Shown here: piece by piece, positions 43,188-56,240 of the stretch
Layout: every line of letters starts with the position of its first letter
How positions within the stretch are numbered: position 1 is the stretch's first letter
NCBI GenBank assembly: GCA_001632425.1
Contig: KV425559.1
Location: 193,281 to 257,280, forward strand
Direction: 5' to 3'
From: Neolentinus lepideus HHB14362 ss-1
Lineage: Eukaryota > Basidiomycota > Agaricomycetes > Gloeophyllales > Gloeophyllaceae
DNA length: 64,000 bases
Made by a program: the position numbers and the translations under genes
Notes under the pieces: model-generated
What the model saw: only the letters and a program-made list of their open reading frames with translations
Database searches by the model: none
What the model was told of the DNA's origin: nothing

Positions 43188-44650
43188 CTACTGTACATCC
43201 ACCTTCTCGACCTTCTCTTTCCCCGTCTCCTTCTCCGTCTCTTGCTCGGGATCCGACGTGCTCTCAGCCTCGGGAGCTTTCCCAGCTGCACCACGGTTTG
43301 CACTCCTCATCTTAGCGATCCGCTTTACTCGCGCAAACATACCCACCTCATTGTCACGGACAAAGTTGACGATGACCATCGGCCAGGATGGGTGCGACGG
43401 GATCGTGTCATAGAACTCGGGCGCGAGCGCGCGTAGGGCAGGCAGGCGGGTCCACGGGACAGAGGGGAAGTCATGGTGTTCGTTGTGGTATCCAACGTTG
43501 TACGCAAAAATGTTCAACGATCCGTAATACGAGTACGTCTCCTGCGCAAGCCCGTCCCATAGATAGTGCTCCGCGATGAAGTGCCCCGCGAGCGGATGCC
43601 AGCTGCCCGCGAAGAAACTCGAGAAGAGGAGGTAGAAAAGTGGGTATGGCCCAAACACCTTGACGAGGACATAGTCAAATGTGAGCTCGGTGAGAAGGTT
43701 GTAGAGGTGCCAGCGCGTCGGTGTCTGCGTGCGCACGAAGCCGGGACGGAGGGCATAGAAGAAGATTTGGAAGGTCCTGAACAGCGTGTGTTAGCGAGGG
43801 AAGGAAAAGAGGAAATGGATGAGCCTAACGTAAATATGATCTTGCCAAGAACGTTGTTCATGCAGAGGAGCTCGAGGCGGGAAGGGAGATCGGTGTCAAT
43901 GCCATCCTCGCCGAGGTATCTGTGATGCTCAATGTGGTACTTCTGTACTCACACATCATGTCAGAGGCGCATTCGACATGGACCTGAGAGCCTTGAAAGG
44001 AGCACTCACTTTGAACGCCGCGGCGTAGGGCACACCGATGGGCAGGTTGGCGAAGACAGCGAGGGCTTTGTTAGCGGAAACGCCGCGGAAGGCAAGGTTG
44101 TGCGTGATCTCGTGAATGGCGAGGAAGAGATTGTGGTTGGCAGTTCCTCCGATGGCGTAAGAGATCAAAAGGAAGAGAGGTGTAAGAGGGTGAGTGTTGC
44201 GGAGAAGGTAAGCAACGGAGAGCTGGAGCGTCACGACCACTAGGACGACATATTTCGTGAGGGGTTCGTGACCCATAAGTTTCGTGACCTGACCGTGCAA
44301 TTAACACGCCATGAAACTTGCATACATTGTCGGTGTCGCGTACCTCTGGGTGTGCCTTCATAATTGCCATCCTCCTACTCCGATGCGGTTCTTCAGTCAT
44401 TAACCATAGGAAATCTGTAGGATCCTGCGGAGGGCCAGGATACGACGTGCCATCGTCCTTCTCTGTTGGACTGACTACAACTGTTCTCCGGGGTGACCGT
44501 TTCGATTTCTTGCCTTCGGTCAGGGATTCCGCGCCGCCAAAAAGGCTGAAGTCTGAGCAAGCACATTACTGTCAACATCTTGTTATAACATGCTTGCAAT
44601 AGCATACCTATTAGCCTGCCCGGAGGCGCAGGGACAGCTGGAGCAGACAT
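43188..44650 (-). CDS. Sphingolipid delta-4 desaturase (DES1 type)
   Basis: This ER-membrane di-iron desaturase introduces the 4,5-trans double bond of ceramides. The N-terminus starts MSAPAVPAPPGRLI and splices to DFSLFGGAESLTEGKKSKR; the family-specific segment DFLWLMTEEPHRSRRMAIMK follows. The three histidine boxes are visible: HEITHN, HIEHHRYLGEDGID and HNEHHDFP. Hydrophobic segments sit between them. The tail ends KEKVEKVDVQ after a Glu/Lys-rich stretch. About four short introns. The conserved W in FLWLMTEEPH and all His boxes are intact. Confidence 0.93.
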
Positions 44651-44952
44651 GAACTGTTCTCATGAAACTCGGGAATTTGGAAGGTAACATAGGGAAAAGT
44701 CACGCCACATGGGGACAAATAGGGGGAAATATTGACCTCGTACGTTGGTCTTTGAAATTTCTTGGAGCGAGATCTGCTAATGTAACAATGCGGAATTCAT
44801 GATAATATAATTAGTTGCAAGTGGCACCAGTATACCTGCTTCCAGCTAACGACAAATCGTTAGAGAACTTCAGATTTCCTGCCGATGCGAAGCAAACCCA
44901 TTTAGGCAGTTGGATCCACACTGCGCCATCGGCCGCCACCACTGTGCACACC
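44651..44952. other. Upstream region of the desaturase gene
   Basis: About 300 bp of promoter-side DNA up to the TIR element. No gene. Confidence 0.4.
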
Positions 44953-46129
44953 AGGCCGGCCTAAATTAGACAGGTAATCGATTGTTTTTGTACTTTCAGC
45001 CGGTAAGTGGTCGAATAAGGTCGAAACAGGTTTCGACTGAAAACCGGTTGAAATTATGATCTGGGCACTTAGTGCGATAAACGGTCGAAATTTGTCTGTT
45101 GATGCAGCACGGCTATCGTGGGAATGCCAGTATCGGACTTAAGAAATGGATGCGTTCAGACACGCTCTTGTTCATCTTGCCTCTGCCTACCATCCATGAG
45201 TCTCTATGGTGTCTGATTCCTCTTTGCCGCAACTCTCGTAGAGTGTCTAGTATGCAGGTATGTTGCATCATTCATGATTTATCTTTGCTCATCAGGTTTA
45301 CAGAGACCAGTCTTCACGGGTATTGTACTGGACATGACGGGTCATGGGTTTATAGGTATGTATGTATACCTGTTGAGTTCTCTGATATGATGAGCTTATG
45401 TTTATGGATCCAGAAGTCCTTTAGCCACCTTGTGATATATTGTGAGCATATACAAACATCGTGACATGTTTTACTGATCCTCAATTGAACCATAGGATGG
45501 CCGGATTTCTACTGAAGCTATGAACCTCGGGGACTCCGTAAGTGTGACGTCTACTTCGTGCTAGCTAATGACAAACATATAGGGGTACTTTCTGCAGAGA
45601 GAGGCTGGGTTGTTTAAGGGCTCAGACCTGCAGTGTATGTCATTGCTCTACCCTTTTGCTCTTTCGGTCTCCTACCTCTGCTTCAATTTACTTCACATTT
45701 CCATTATTCCTATCTCAGATTTTGACTATTCATAGCTCACCGCCCTTCTACTGTAACATATTTTTCATTGTTGTACAGCCTGCTACCATTGATCTAATGA
45801 AATTTGTGCTTTTCTCTGTTTGACACAATCTGGATGCAAATTGGATGAAAAATGTGCTCGAAATTAAGGGGAAATCCTAGAGGACTGGTTGCACGGAAAA
45901 TGGATTATTTTGGCTACGATAAACTGCTCAAATTTGATAAACACTAACGAACGGAAAACCAGACGTTCCTGGGTTGAATTGAGCCCGGTAGACACCGGTC
46001 GGAATTCCCAATATTCGGGTCTATATTTCGACCGGTGGTTTCGTATGGTAAACGTACATTTTGAGCCGTCTGGCGGCTGGAATACATCCGTCTGGCGTAC
46101 GAACCTACCGGTCTAATTTAGGCCGGTCT
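44953..46129. mobile_element. 1.18 kb non-autonomous TIR element (hAT-like candidate)
   Basis: The terminal inverted repeats are 23 bp with two mismatches: left AGGCCGGCCTAAATTAGACA then GGTA; right in reverse complement AGACCGGCCTAAATTAGACC then GGTA. Flanking octamers TGCACACC (left) and CGCACTCC (right) match at 6 of 8, a possible decayed 8 bp target duplication. Subterminal ACCGGT(T/C)GAAAT-like motifs occur near both ends, as expected for transposase-binding repeats. There is no transposase frame. It sits between the desaturase and HIS5. Confidence 0.65.
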
Positions 46130-46577
46130 CGCACTCCCAGAGCACCCTCAGGCTATTTAGCGCGCCCTGTATAGACAATTTCAATGCTCGGATTCATGAC
46201 GACCTAGCCAATATTTATGAATTCGCTGTCTGTAGTAGGTATCTACATAACAATGCAGCCTGAAGAAGCGCGATCTTACCATCAATATCATCAAGAGCAG
46301 CTTAGACCCAAACTCTGAACATCTTAATATGTCGAGTCAGAACATCCCAATAGCGTATAACCCAAAGCCCATCAGCCGGGGACGTGGTCAATCGGAGGTT
46401 GACCCGATCCCTATCTGATATGCCAAGGAGCTGCAGCGTGTTTGAGAGAAATCTCACCTTCTCTAACGATTTGTCGTTTAGCTGTCAATCTCCACTTGGA
46501 CACTCTGACGCCACAATTGGTGCGGACTACTCTCAAAACCATGAATGGAACGTCGCAGATATATCCATGAGGTCCCA
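46130..46577. other. Intergenic between TIR element and HIS5 3' end
   Basis: No gene is recognised. Confidence 0.4.
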
Positions 46578-47950
46578 CTATAATCTAGTCAAAGTCTCCT
46601 CGAGCTTCTTCAACAGATACTTATTTTCTTCCTCGGTTCCAACCGTAATCCTCAAACAACCCTCACATCCTGTCTCACCACCCCGATACCTCACCACCAC
46701 ACCCTCATGCTCTGCCAGTGTCTTGTACACCTTCTGTGACCGCGTATTGTCCGGCTTGCCCGTCTCCTGATTCAGCACGGGCACAAGGATGAAATTGGCG
46801 TCGCTCCCGCCAATGATCTTGCCCAAGCCGAGTTGGGTCAGAGGATTCGATTGGAGGGCGGAGATCAGGTGCTGCCGGGAGGAGATGAGGGTGCTGACTT
46901 TGGTTTGCATGGCGGAAACGGAGGCAGGGCTTAGTGCGAGGTGGGCGAGGTGGGCAGTAGGGGTAGAGATATTGTAGGGTGCTTTGGTGTTCATTAGTAT
47001 TTGAATGAGAGAAGGGTGAGCGATAGCAATGCCTAGCCTATTGAGTAGATACAAGTCACTATGATATCGAGGTAATTGATTTTTCAGCGACGGACCGAAT
47101 GGCAGCAAGCCCGAAGCTCTTGCTAAGCGTTTGCAGGACGCAAATGTTGGCGAACTCGTTGACGAGAGAGATGGCACTCGTGCCTTCAGCCGCAAAATCG
47201 ATATAGGCCTCGTCAACGACAACGATGCCCTTAAAGTTCTCGTACTCAAGAAGCAAGCGGATAGATTTTAGCGAAATCAAGGTACCAGTTGGATTTCCAG
47301 GTGAACAGAGAAAGATAAGCTTGATACTTTGGTCTGCGTCGATCGCCTTCTTCACCTGCACGAGGGAGACGCAGGCTTGAGTACGAGACAGATCAGAAAT
47401 AAAACAAAGCCCACACCTCGTTAACTCTGAGGGAGAAACGTCCTTCCTCCTCCCCCTCTCCCTTGTCCCCGCTGAGCTCTAGCTTCACTTTTACGACGCC
47501 GACGTCGTTCACCTGTGCACAGACAGAGTACATTCCATACGTAGGCGGGGTAATCAAAACCTTCTCCTTCCCAGGTGTGACACAGACGCGCATTAGCAGG
47601 TCAATGATCTCGTCGCTCCCCACGCCGAGGAATACATGACTCGGTCCAGGCACACCCCTCAGTTTCGCGATGCGGGCCTTGATGTCGTCGTGCGTCGGCG
47701 ACGGGTACCGGTGCAAGTCCAGCTCCAGCGTAGACTTTACTTCCCCGTTCACCGACTTGAGTTCAGATTCAGCCTCTATAGAGTGTCCTAGAGCATTCTC
47801 ATTCGCATCGAGGAGAATGCCTTCAGAGTAATCGTCCCGCGCACAGCGATAAGGGTGGAGGGCGAGGATATTTGGCCGGATGACCTGCTCGACGAAGAAA
47901 TGAGCTGGTTTTCTTGGATATAATGAGGGGTCAAGGCCAAGGATAGGCAT
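46578..47950 (-). CDS. HIS5: Histidinol-phosphate aminotransferase
   Basis: This PLP enzyme carries out the seventh step of histidine synthesis, imidazole-acetol phosphate to histidinol phosphate. The N-terminus MPILGLDPSLYPRKPAHFF leads to VIRPNILALHPYRCARDDYS and ILLDANENALG. Then come HRYPSPTHDDIKARIAKLRG, FLGVGSDEIIDLLMRVCVTP, LIFLCSPGNPTGTL, VVVDEAYIDF and the PLP-lysine motif LQTLSKSFGLAAIR. The last exon has LGIAIAHPSLIQILMNTKAP and GCEGCLRITVGTEEEN. Three exons joined by short introns, for example the one splitting the Arg codon after LAAI. The stop is at 46578. All key residues are present. Confidence 0.93.
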
Positions 47951-48517
47951 GGCAGGCTAAGAAGGAGGATGGATCGGAAAGTTGAAGAATGATCTATGAT
48001 AATAAATAAATGTTTCGGCCGAGTCAGAGTCTGTCATGGCACAGGATTTTCGCTTAGATAATCTAGATACCTGATGGTCCGGATACTGCCGGTGGCGGTG
48101 GGATCAGGTGCTTCTGCCCGATTCAGATCGGCACGCCCAGCAGCATAGACGGAGTACCTGGGGTTGCAGCCTGAGATGCCCCATACACATGAAAATTCGT
48201 ACGGATCTGGCACCAGCTATGCTCAACCCTGAAGACCTCCCGATATTAATGATGAGATGGCGGGATCCTCTGGACCCGCGGCCGTCGGCGAGGATTAGTT
48301 CCACTTGAAAGCAAACGTCATTATTGGTGGCAAGTCACTTATTAATACTGTACTTGTAACTTAATATAGAGAACAGGTGTGATACAAGGAGAAGGACACT
48401 CTGACATGGAAGAGGTAGCGAGCCGAATTATGCTGCATCCAGCGGATGGAATATCTGTATTAATATATGATAGTCAGCAGATGAATTTTAAAGGAAAAAC
48501 TCGGGAGATAACTTCGG

Positions 48518-48529
48518 TAGCACGTGCTA
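48518..48529. promoter_or_regulatory. Palindromic E-box (CACGTG)
   Basis: TAGCACGTGCTA is its own reverse complement and lies about 570 bp upstream of the HIS5 start. CACGTG is the binding core of bHLH factors; use here is only a possibility. Confidence 0.3.
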
Positions 48530-50761
48530 GAAGCTACCGAGAGCCATGACTCGTCTCGGGAAAAACATATCAATGCTTAACAAAGGAACAGGGGAGAGTC
48601 AGCGCACATAGTCAGCATACAAGCGGCATTCTACCGGCTTGACAAGAGAGAGATCTCCCGCTCGTCGACACAGAATATCGCACTCACATGTTTCCAGCCT
48701 GTCGAGCGGTCGCAGACTCGCCACGCATTTCCTGCATATCGAGGAAGAAATGCAATGCATAATCTCCTTGGACCGGCCGATCCCCATCTTCCTGCTGGCC
48801 TAGGTCGGCACGGTCTTGATCACATGTGCTAGGTGGATGCATAGAGTTGTCGATCCTCGTCGATCAATCCAGCACCCTACTTTTGCTGTCCGCCTACAGA
48901 GAAAAGCACCTCGATATAAAAAGGTTATTTTATCCTCCAATCAACTTCGACAGCCAGTGCGCATCAGCAAGTTTGCTTTCTCCTCTCGTGCCGCTCGAGA
49001 AACTTGAACATCTATATCCTAGGACTCAAGTCTCTCCGTAGTCAGTCGGTTGAACAGAACCCTATTTCTGACGTACCACCGACGATATGGTCGAGGTACC
49101 AGCGAACAGATATTCGCACTTTCACAGTGATCGAAAGCACTGGCTTTCCCCATTGCGGCTTGGCAGGAATCATGTTGTGCGCACCCATATAGGAAGTCAC
49201 GAAGCCAGCTAGTTGTCTTGTGCCTTTATTCTTATCCCGGCCGCCGGTGAATCAAGTACCCTTTGGTCTCGCAACGCTAATATAGCACAATAGCCTTGGT
49301 TATTTTCGCCGGAGAGCACGAGAACTGGCTCGGGGACTGTTCAGTTATGAATCCATTTTTGGCGTGTTATTCACATGTCCAATCAGAGAACTGGCTTGTT
49401 TGACAAATGAATACATCTTCCAGCACTTTGGGAGACGGCTCGTGTGTCAGCCAGCCGTGAGCTTGAGCCTAGCTTGCACGAGGTAAATAAAGTGGGACCA
49501 GGATTGGTGGGAGAGCGCTCACATGCTGAACCCTTGCTCCTGAACGTTGTCATATCCCAATTACACTTTACACATTTCTAGGGTGCACTATAGTGCGCAG
49601 TGTTTATGAATGCACGCATACAATGATCGACATCAATGAGGTTCAACTTGAAGCCGAAGTCACTTTCCATAATTGGTAATTGTCAGGACCGAATGCCTTT
49701 CCTGTCCTTCGTGAAGTTGCCCGCCGTTCCGCCACATGTGTGTGGCATTTCTATCTAGCTAATCTCTGATATACTGTATCGCCGACTTTTGTCTGAACTT
49801 CTGCACATTGCCAGATTGCTTCACCATATTCGTCACTAAACTCGGCGTCTCATTTCTCTTCCTTGGCGGCCACCTACATTGACATAGCATTCTATAACAT
49901 TCTACCACGCACGGTAACGGATCGAATCGATGGACTGAGAAAAGTGTTTCATTCCCACCGAGCTTGCACTCGTACTAACTGCCATCGGGACTATAATCAA
50001 CTATTTATCGGAGTCGCGGACGATTCTGTATGTGAACAGCTATACAGGACACCCAGACCTCGGGACGAAAGAAATGTACCGTTCCACTTTTGAGGTTAAG
50101 TCAAAGTATTCGTTGCCTTGTCAATACCTCTGAGCCTGGCACGTTCTTCCCACAACTTATCTTCTATTAGTCATAGGATAAGCGCAGCATCTGAGCAGCA
50201 TCTGGCACTTCCTCATTATGCTGAGCCGGATAGAGCGTTCTTTCAATATGCTTTGATTCGAAGTCCAACCTTAACAGACCCCACCTCCTTCACCTCCATT
50301 CCTCGGTCTTGGACCTCGGGACCACCAAGGATCATCAGCAGTTTACTCGGATCACCCTGTCAAACTCCAGGCTCGGAGGACACCATGTTCCCCGGTTTCG
50401 TCTGCCGACGTTCTCAAGAGGTTACAGCGCGAAAAGACGTATTTTTTCTTGAGCGCGACCAATTGTGCCTGCCTCACGAGCAGAGAACGACTGCTTTTGG
50501 GAACAGTATAGGTCAACGTGGCGGTTACGGAGAAGCTTCGCGGATGTTATAGAAACCATTGCCAGCTCCACTCCAACCGTTCAAGAGTGTGTCTTGACAA
50601 ATCACGTTACCGGGAGACGGTAAACCTTTACGATGCGTCCACAGTGCTTATTTCGGTGAGTTGTCGGGGCGGATGGACAGCAGCTACCTCGCCCGGGATC
50701 TAGTCCCTTGGCCTCATCGGAGAGAAGAAACTTAGGCAAATTCCTGTAGTACTCCGTAGAG

Positions 50762-50769
50762 TATAAAAG
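50762..50769 (+). promoter_or_regulatory. TATA box of the GH5 gene
   Basis: TATAAAAG lies 79 bp upstream of the ATG at 50841, a good fit for a regulated secreted-enzyme gene. Confidence 0.6.
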
Positions 50770-50840
50770 GACATCGCTAACCGCCCCTCTCGGCCAACGT
50801 CAGTGGATTTCCAGACACGCGAGGCATCGGTATTGACAAC

Positions 50841-52189
50841 ATGATGAAGGCACTCCTCAGTTTCGCGGCCCTAGGACTCTCCTCCATGTCTGCTCGTGCT
50901 GCCGTCCTCGCTCCCCGAGTGACCGGCCCCTCGCCCCTCAAGTTTGCGGGTGTTAACATTGCCGGATTCGACTTCGGCTGCGGTACTGACGGTACTTGTA
51001 CTGTTAGTGGCGCGTACCCGCCTTTGGCCCAATACTATGGTTTGTCTACCGAGCTCAATTGCAGACATTACGTCGAGCTGATGTATTCTAGGTGCCGACG
51101 GTATCGGCCAGATGACCCACTTCGTCAACGATGACGGATACAACCTATTCCGTCTTCCCGTTAGCTGGCAGTACCTGACCAACAACGTCGTTGGTGGTAC
51201 CCTCAACTCTACTACCTTCGGCGAGTACAACACTCTTGTCCAGGCTTGCTTGAACACGGGAGCCTACTGTATCATTGATATACATAACTACGCCCGATGG
51301 AATGGTGATGTAAGTAGCAGCCGCTAGTGCTCTGACAGGAGTGCCTATCGGGTTTTGCAGGTCATCGGTCAAGGCGGACCTACGAATGCTCAATTTGCCG
51401 CCCTCTGGAGCTCCTTGGCTACTCAGTACGAGTCCGACTCCCGTGTAATGTTTGGAATGTAAGTCGCTTGGCACTACTGTCAATCTCTATCTTATCACAA
51501 TCCCAATCGTAGCATGAACGAGCCGCACGACCTCCCCAGCATTACCACTTGGGCTGCCACTGTTCAGGCTGCTGTCACTGCCATCCGCCAGGCGGGGTGC
51601 GCATATTCCTTTTATATCTAACACTTTCTGACACGTTCATCATGATGCACAGTGCCACTTCCCAGTACATCCTTCTCTCTGGTGACAACTATTCTTCTGC
51701 TGCTACCTTCGTCTCCAACGGGTCTGCTGCGGCCCTCGCCACTGTCACCAATCTCGATGGCTCAACGACCAACCTGGTCTTCGACGTGCACAAGTACCTC
51801 GATAGTGACAACTCCGGCACGTCCGACACCTGTGTTACCAACAACACTGTTGAGGCCTGGATCCCCCTCTCCACCTGGCTCCGCGCCAATGATCGTCTCG
51901 CCATCAACACTGAGACTGGTGGAGGCAACACCCAGTCCTGTGTCACGTACCTATGCGAGCAGGTCGCGTACCAGAAGACGATCTCTGATGGTGCGCTCAC
52001 AATCACTCTGATAAAATGGATATGACAGGCCAATATTTTATTGATCCAGTACTTCTTGGCTACGTCGGCTGGGCTGCTGGTAACTTCGCCACCAGCTATG
52101 TCCTGTCCGAGACCCCCACCAACAACAGCGGTGTCTTGACTGACTCCCTCACTGTCTCGAGCTGCTTGGCGCCGATTGCTGATGCGTGA
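50841..52189 (+). CDS. Secreted endo-beta-1,4-glucanase, GH5 family, no CBM
   Basis: The N-terminus MMKALLSFAALGLSSMSARA is a clear signal peptide. The catalytic domain follows directly: KFAGVNIAGFDFGCGTDGTC, FVNDDGYNLFRLPVSWQYLT, YCIIDIHNYARWNG, the acid/base Glu in IMNEPHDLPS, FDVHKYLDSD, and the nucleophile Glu in INTETGGGNTQSC. The C-terminal part is LLGYVGWAAGNFATSYVL, ending at a TGA (52187-52189). About six introns. The pattern fits GH5 subfamily 5 cellulases, but the fungal cellulose-binding CBM1 and its linker, often at the N-terminus, are absent. The gene converges with the Kre6-type gene downstream. Confidence 0.92.
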
Positions 52190-52587
52190 GATATGTACAA
52201 CAAATATGAGTACATTTGAGTCATCGTTAGGGTTGTTTCTTGCTCTTAAGTACTTGTAGCCTGATCGTAGTCACATTTTTTGCGTAACTAGGAGCAGTGG
52301 ATGGACAAGGAATCTGTACTATCAACCGATATTCTGTGGTTTGACTGCCGAAACCTTTTGTCCCCATGTCCGGTCAGTCATTACATGGGTAAGCCACAAT
52401 GGTGCATTAAAAGATCATACTGACAACAGGCATCAAGATGAACATACATGAGACACATAACTACAGTACCACATTTGTCCGTGAAAACTTTGTACTACAT
52501 CCGCGACACCAAACAACAGCTAATCGCAGCAACGCTTGAACGAAGTCCAAACCAACATCTTGCCTCGAGACAACGAAAAAATGAAAC
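52190..52587. other. Convergent intergenic region
   Basis: This lies between the 3' ends of GH5 (+) and the Kre6/Skn1 gene (-). Nothing is recognised. Confidence 0.4.
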
Positions 52588-55282
52588 TTAACATTGTCCT
52601 AGGAGGCTATTCTTTGGTATCGTCTGGCCGAAATCATTCACCCATGTTGTCAAATTCGGGTTGGTATACTGAAACAAGATTAGGGTTAATGTTACATTAA
52701 TATCTCGTAGTGATTGACTAACCGCCTCCATATACCTGGCAAATGGATTAGCACAGGTACACTGACCCGTCAAGAAGCAGGATCTTACTGGTTGATGTAT
52801 GCTTGAGTAGGGAAATCTTTGGGATCACACCCTACGTTGATGGCATCCTTGGGCTGGTACACTCGCACCCAGTCGACGTACATATGCACCGGGAATGGTA
52901 TGTTAGCCACGTCGACAACGGGGGTGAAGTCTGTGGACATGCCCAAGTTGATAATGAGATACTGTTTCATTGCCCTTTAGTGACTGCCTGTCAGGAATAT
53001 TTCTAAGTGCGCACCATAGGTTCCTGCGGTATAGGTCTCGAGGAGATATTGACTCGTGAGTCGGCCGCTACGGCTCCAACTTCCAATGTGACCGCTAAGG
53101 TATCGTCGGTAATCCAACTGATATACTGTCAAACGCAGTGTCAGTACTCCAGAGGCGAAGCCACAAAGAACATTCGGCATCACCGCATCATCGAAGCCAG
53201 GTACGTATTCGAAACCGTATATGGAGTAGCAGCCACCGTTACCTTCATAACACTCCTGGTCTAGTAAGCTTGTTAATAGGTGTCTACCGTCCAGCTAAAC
53301 GAGGATTTACTGGTGACGGTAACTGTGGAGGTCGCCTGTTGATAGATACCGCCAGAGTATGTATTCATAGCGGAGATATCCGTATTTTGTATCTGGTAAA
53401 GATCCGATGTGTTGAAGAACTCGTAATTATAGTTGAATGGCTGTCAGATGCAGCACAGTTAAGTCCGATCGAAGGTATGCGGTAAATCGTCACTCACACC
53501 CCATTGCGCTGATTGAGATACTTGTCCAGATATAGGTCCGCCAGGTACTAATGACGAGATCTGACGATACTTAGATCGAGCTAAGTAATAAATGCAGATT
53601 GGTATGTTACCTGTGCCTCGAACATATCAATTTCTGGTGCCGAACGTCCTACATACGTCCCATCCGAGTGCATAGGGCCTGGGTGACTCTCTCCTGGACA
53701 TGTGCATCTCGAGAGTCTCTGACCCGGGAGATACGATAACGGTTTCGGGTTGTTCGGATCTAGAGTATTGGTGGCGTCCGGAACACCATTTATCGACTGA
53801 TTGGCGACTGTCCCGACGTCGCACGCATCATATGTGTATGGCCACTACAGTAGATGATCCATTGTGTGTTGACATGAAATAATTCCCTGAGCCTACCATG
53901 CCATCTAGAGTCGCACCGTATCCAGCACGGCCTGACGCGAGGATCCGGAGATATGTCAGTTCGACCATGTGGAACAAGTGGTACTGCTCACCAAGATTAC
54001 CCATCGCCCAGACCGCTGGCCACAAGCCAATTACGTTGTTGAGCCCAGGAAGAACAACACGAGCGAGGTACATCCCTCCAGTAAAACAGAACTTGTTCCA
54101 GGTGGACATCATTCCACTCTGATAATTCAAACCGTGTGTCTCCATCTGGGAAAGAGTGATGACCAACGAGCCGTTGTTGGTGGTGATGGCATCCGGATCG
54201 TACCATTCCATGTCACCAGTCTACGGACCAATTAAGTATCAAGTAGAACCGTTTGCAAGACAAGACTTACCGCCCAGTAGTGGAGATCGGCCGCCTCCCA
54301 GTAGGGGTCGTCTCCAGGGTAGAAGGACCGGCCATCTACGTTGAATTCATCGCTGAATACAAGTTGCCATTCGGATCCATCTTTATAAGACGTATGAGTC
54401 TGAGCATCTTGGGGTGTGTCGAGATCGATCAGTCCCCAGTTCCCACTCATGGAAGGAACCTTTGGTGTCCATGTCAGTGATTACACTGCAGAAAAGACGA
54501 GAAAAGCGAACTTGGCCGCTGGCGTTAGTGCCTCCCAAGTTAAACCCTCCAAGAGTGCTCAGAGGATGTCTGGTGAAATGTGAAATGAGAGGATAGCCCG
54601 CACTGGAGGTTGAAAGGTTAATCACTCGCCAGGGATGATGAACTGTGTGGACGTACAATAGAGCGAGTATGCCGGCAACGGTGAGAGCTAGACATCCCAG
54701 ATTGGTGATTCCCCTTGGAGAGAATATAGTTCCGCCACTATCAGAGTTTCGGTCTCGCCGAGGGTCAGGATTGTGTAGATAATCATCATCTTCAGGTTGA
54801 TTGGAGTACAAATTTGAACCCCAGGCCCTCGGATCAGCAGCTAGAGAGAACTGTAGATTATTAACACATGAATTAGGCTACCTAGCCGGTGCCAGCAATA
54901 TCGGAACAGAGAAAGCATGCTTGTCCGGATCTGAAGCCATACACAAGCTGGCAATGGGCGTCACACAAAAAGTCAATGCTCACCTTTTCAGACACACTGT
55001 CCTTCCCAACGACGTGTCTCCCTTGTATTGGAAGACTGCTATAAGGAGAGTCTCTCTGTCCATACGACAGATACTTTCAGAAATGATGTCAATCAAAGTT
55101 TGCTTCCTTACCAAGGACGTATTGCTCCCCTGCGATTGCACAGAGTGGCTGTTTGAGAAATATGCTGCTCGCGGGTCCTGAGCCGCTGGCGAAGGACCCC
55201 TCGTGTATGATGGCTTCAACAGGTTGTCAATGGAACTGTCGGGGCCATAGGCGTAAAGACGCTGCTGGGATAGATGAGCCAT
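52588..55282 (-). CDS. Kre6/Skn1-type GH16 protein of beta-1,6-glucan synthesis
   Basis: A type II membrane glycoprotein of the secretory pathway needed for cell-wall beta-glucan. Exon 1 (55112-55282) encodes a cytosolic tail ([20 protein letters not shown]). A 261 nt intron (54851-55111), long for this window, leads to [20 protein letters not shown], then the transmembrane helix [17 protein letters not shown]. The lumenal GH16 domain has [73 protein letters not shown], the active-site motif EIDMFE (53617-53634) and [20 protein letters not shown]. It ends [11 protein letters not shown] to LLGQC. Many short introns. It corresponds to the SKN1/KRE6 family. Confidence 0.9.
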
Positions 55283-56240
55283 AGTCTGCGCTCCTTGCCA
55301 CTTCGTGGGCTACGGTTAAGAGAACAAAGAACGTGGGTTGAGAGATCGTGCAGTGTACACAAAACCTTGACGACAAGAAGAGAATGTATAACCTGCGAGA
55401 CGAGAGAGTCCGAGATCTGTTATATCCACGGGGAAACAGGCCGGACTCAGCCACAGCCTCGACGAAAATAGTTTCCCATAAGAATAGAAGGACAGCAGTC
55501 ACGGAGGACTAATTTTGGACAGACAGAGACCGCAGCACTCTCGGAATCGATGATAAAATCAGAATTTGACCGAATTGAAGAGTTTACAAGTACTCATCTG
55601 TGTGATGCGTTCAGTTTGGTTGGTAAGATGGAACATGGGTTGCCTACACTCAAGAGAAGGGCACAAGTAGCACAGTGAAATCAGACTCCCTTGCTGGAGC
55701 TCAGGATTGTAACGTCACGAGGCGGTTATTCTACGTCCGGACCACCCCGCTTATTTCCACGACGAGAGCGGTTTCGCGACGCCGGGAAACGCAGTCGGTC
55801 TTAACCTCAGGTTGGGGTGATTGATCCTGATGGCGCGCCACCCAGTGATCAGAAGTACTTGTAGAATTTTTCCAGCTCGTGGAGGACATGACATGATGAG
55901 GAGGCGTATATACACCCTATGCAGCGGGAGAGTGCTTAGAAAAGTACATGATCATGCGAGACCGTGCAAAGCTACGTCGTGGGTGGCGGACGTTATTTGA
56001 CGCTGTTTGATGCTGTTGGATCAGGCTGCAACCGATGTTCAGAGTCATATCTCCATTGAAGTTCTCCGCCGAAGGCAATGAACAGTAATCTGGGGTCGAA
56101 ATCTGCTAGCAGTGTGACAGCTGAACGACTCTCGCGTCAAACGGTGGTACGCAACCGACCAGACGAAGGTTGGTGGTTAACTGTTAGATGTGAAATGAAC
56201 AAAGGTCTTGTGGCTCAAAAGTTCTGCAGCGAGACCAGAG
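55283..56240. other. Divergent intergenic region (Kre6-type and SUZ12-like promoters)
   Basis: About 960 bp without a recognised gene; it presumably carries both promoters. Confidence 0.45.

Larger units (their letters stand above)
47951..50840. other. 2.9 kb gene-poor region upstream of HIS5 and of GH5
   Basis: No gene is supported. Small frames (for example 50118-50552 +) have no recognisable family. It holds a 12 bp perfect palindrome TAGCACGTGCTA (48518-48529) containing an E-box, nested in a longer TCGGTAGC/GCTACCGA hairpin, and the GH5 core promoter at its right end. Confidence 0.4.
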
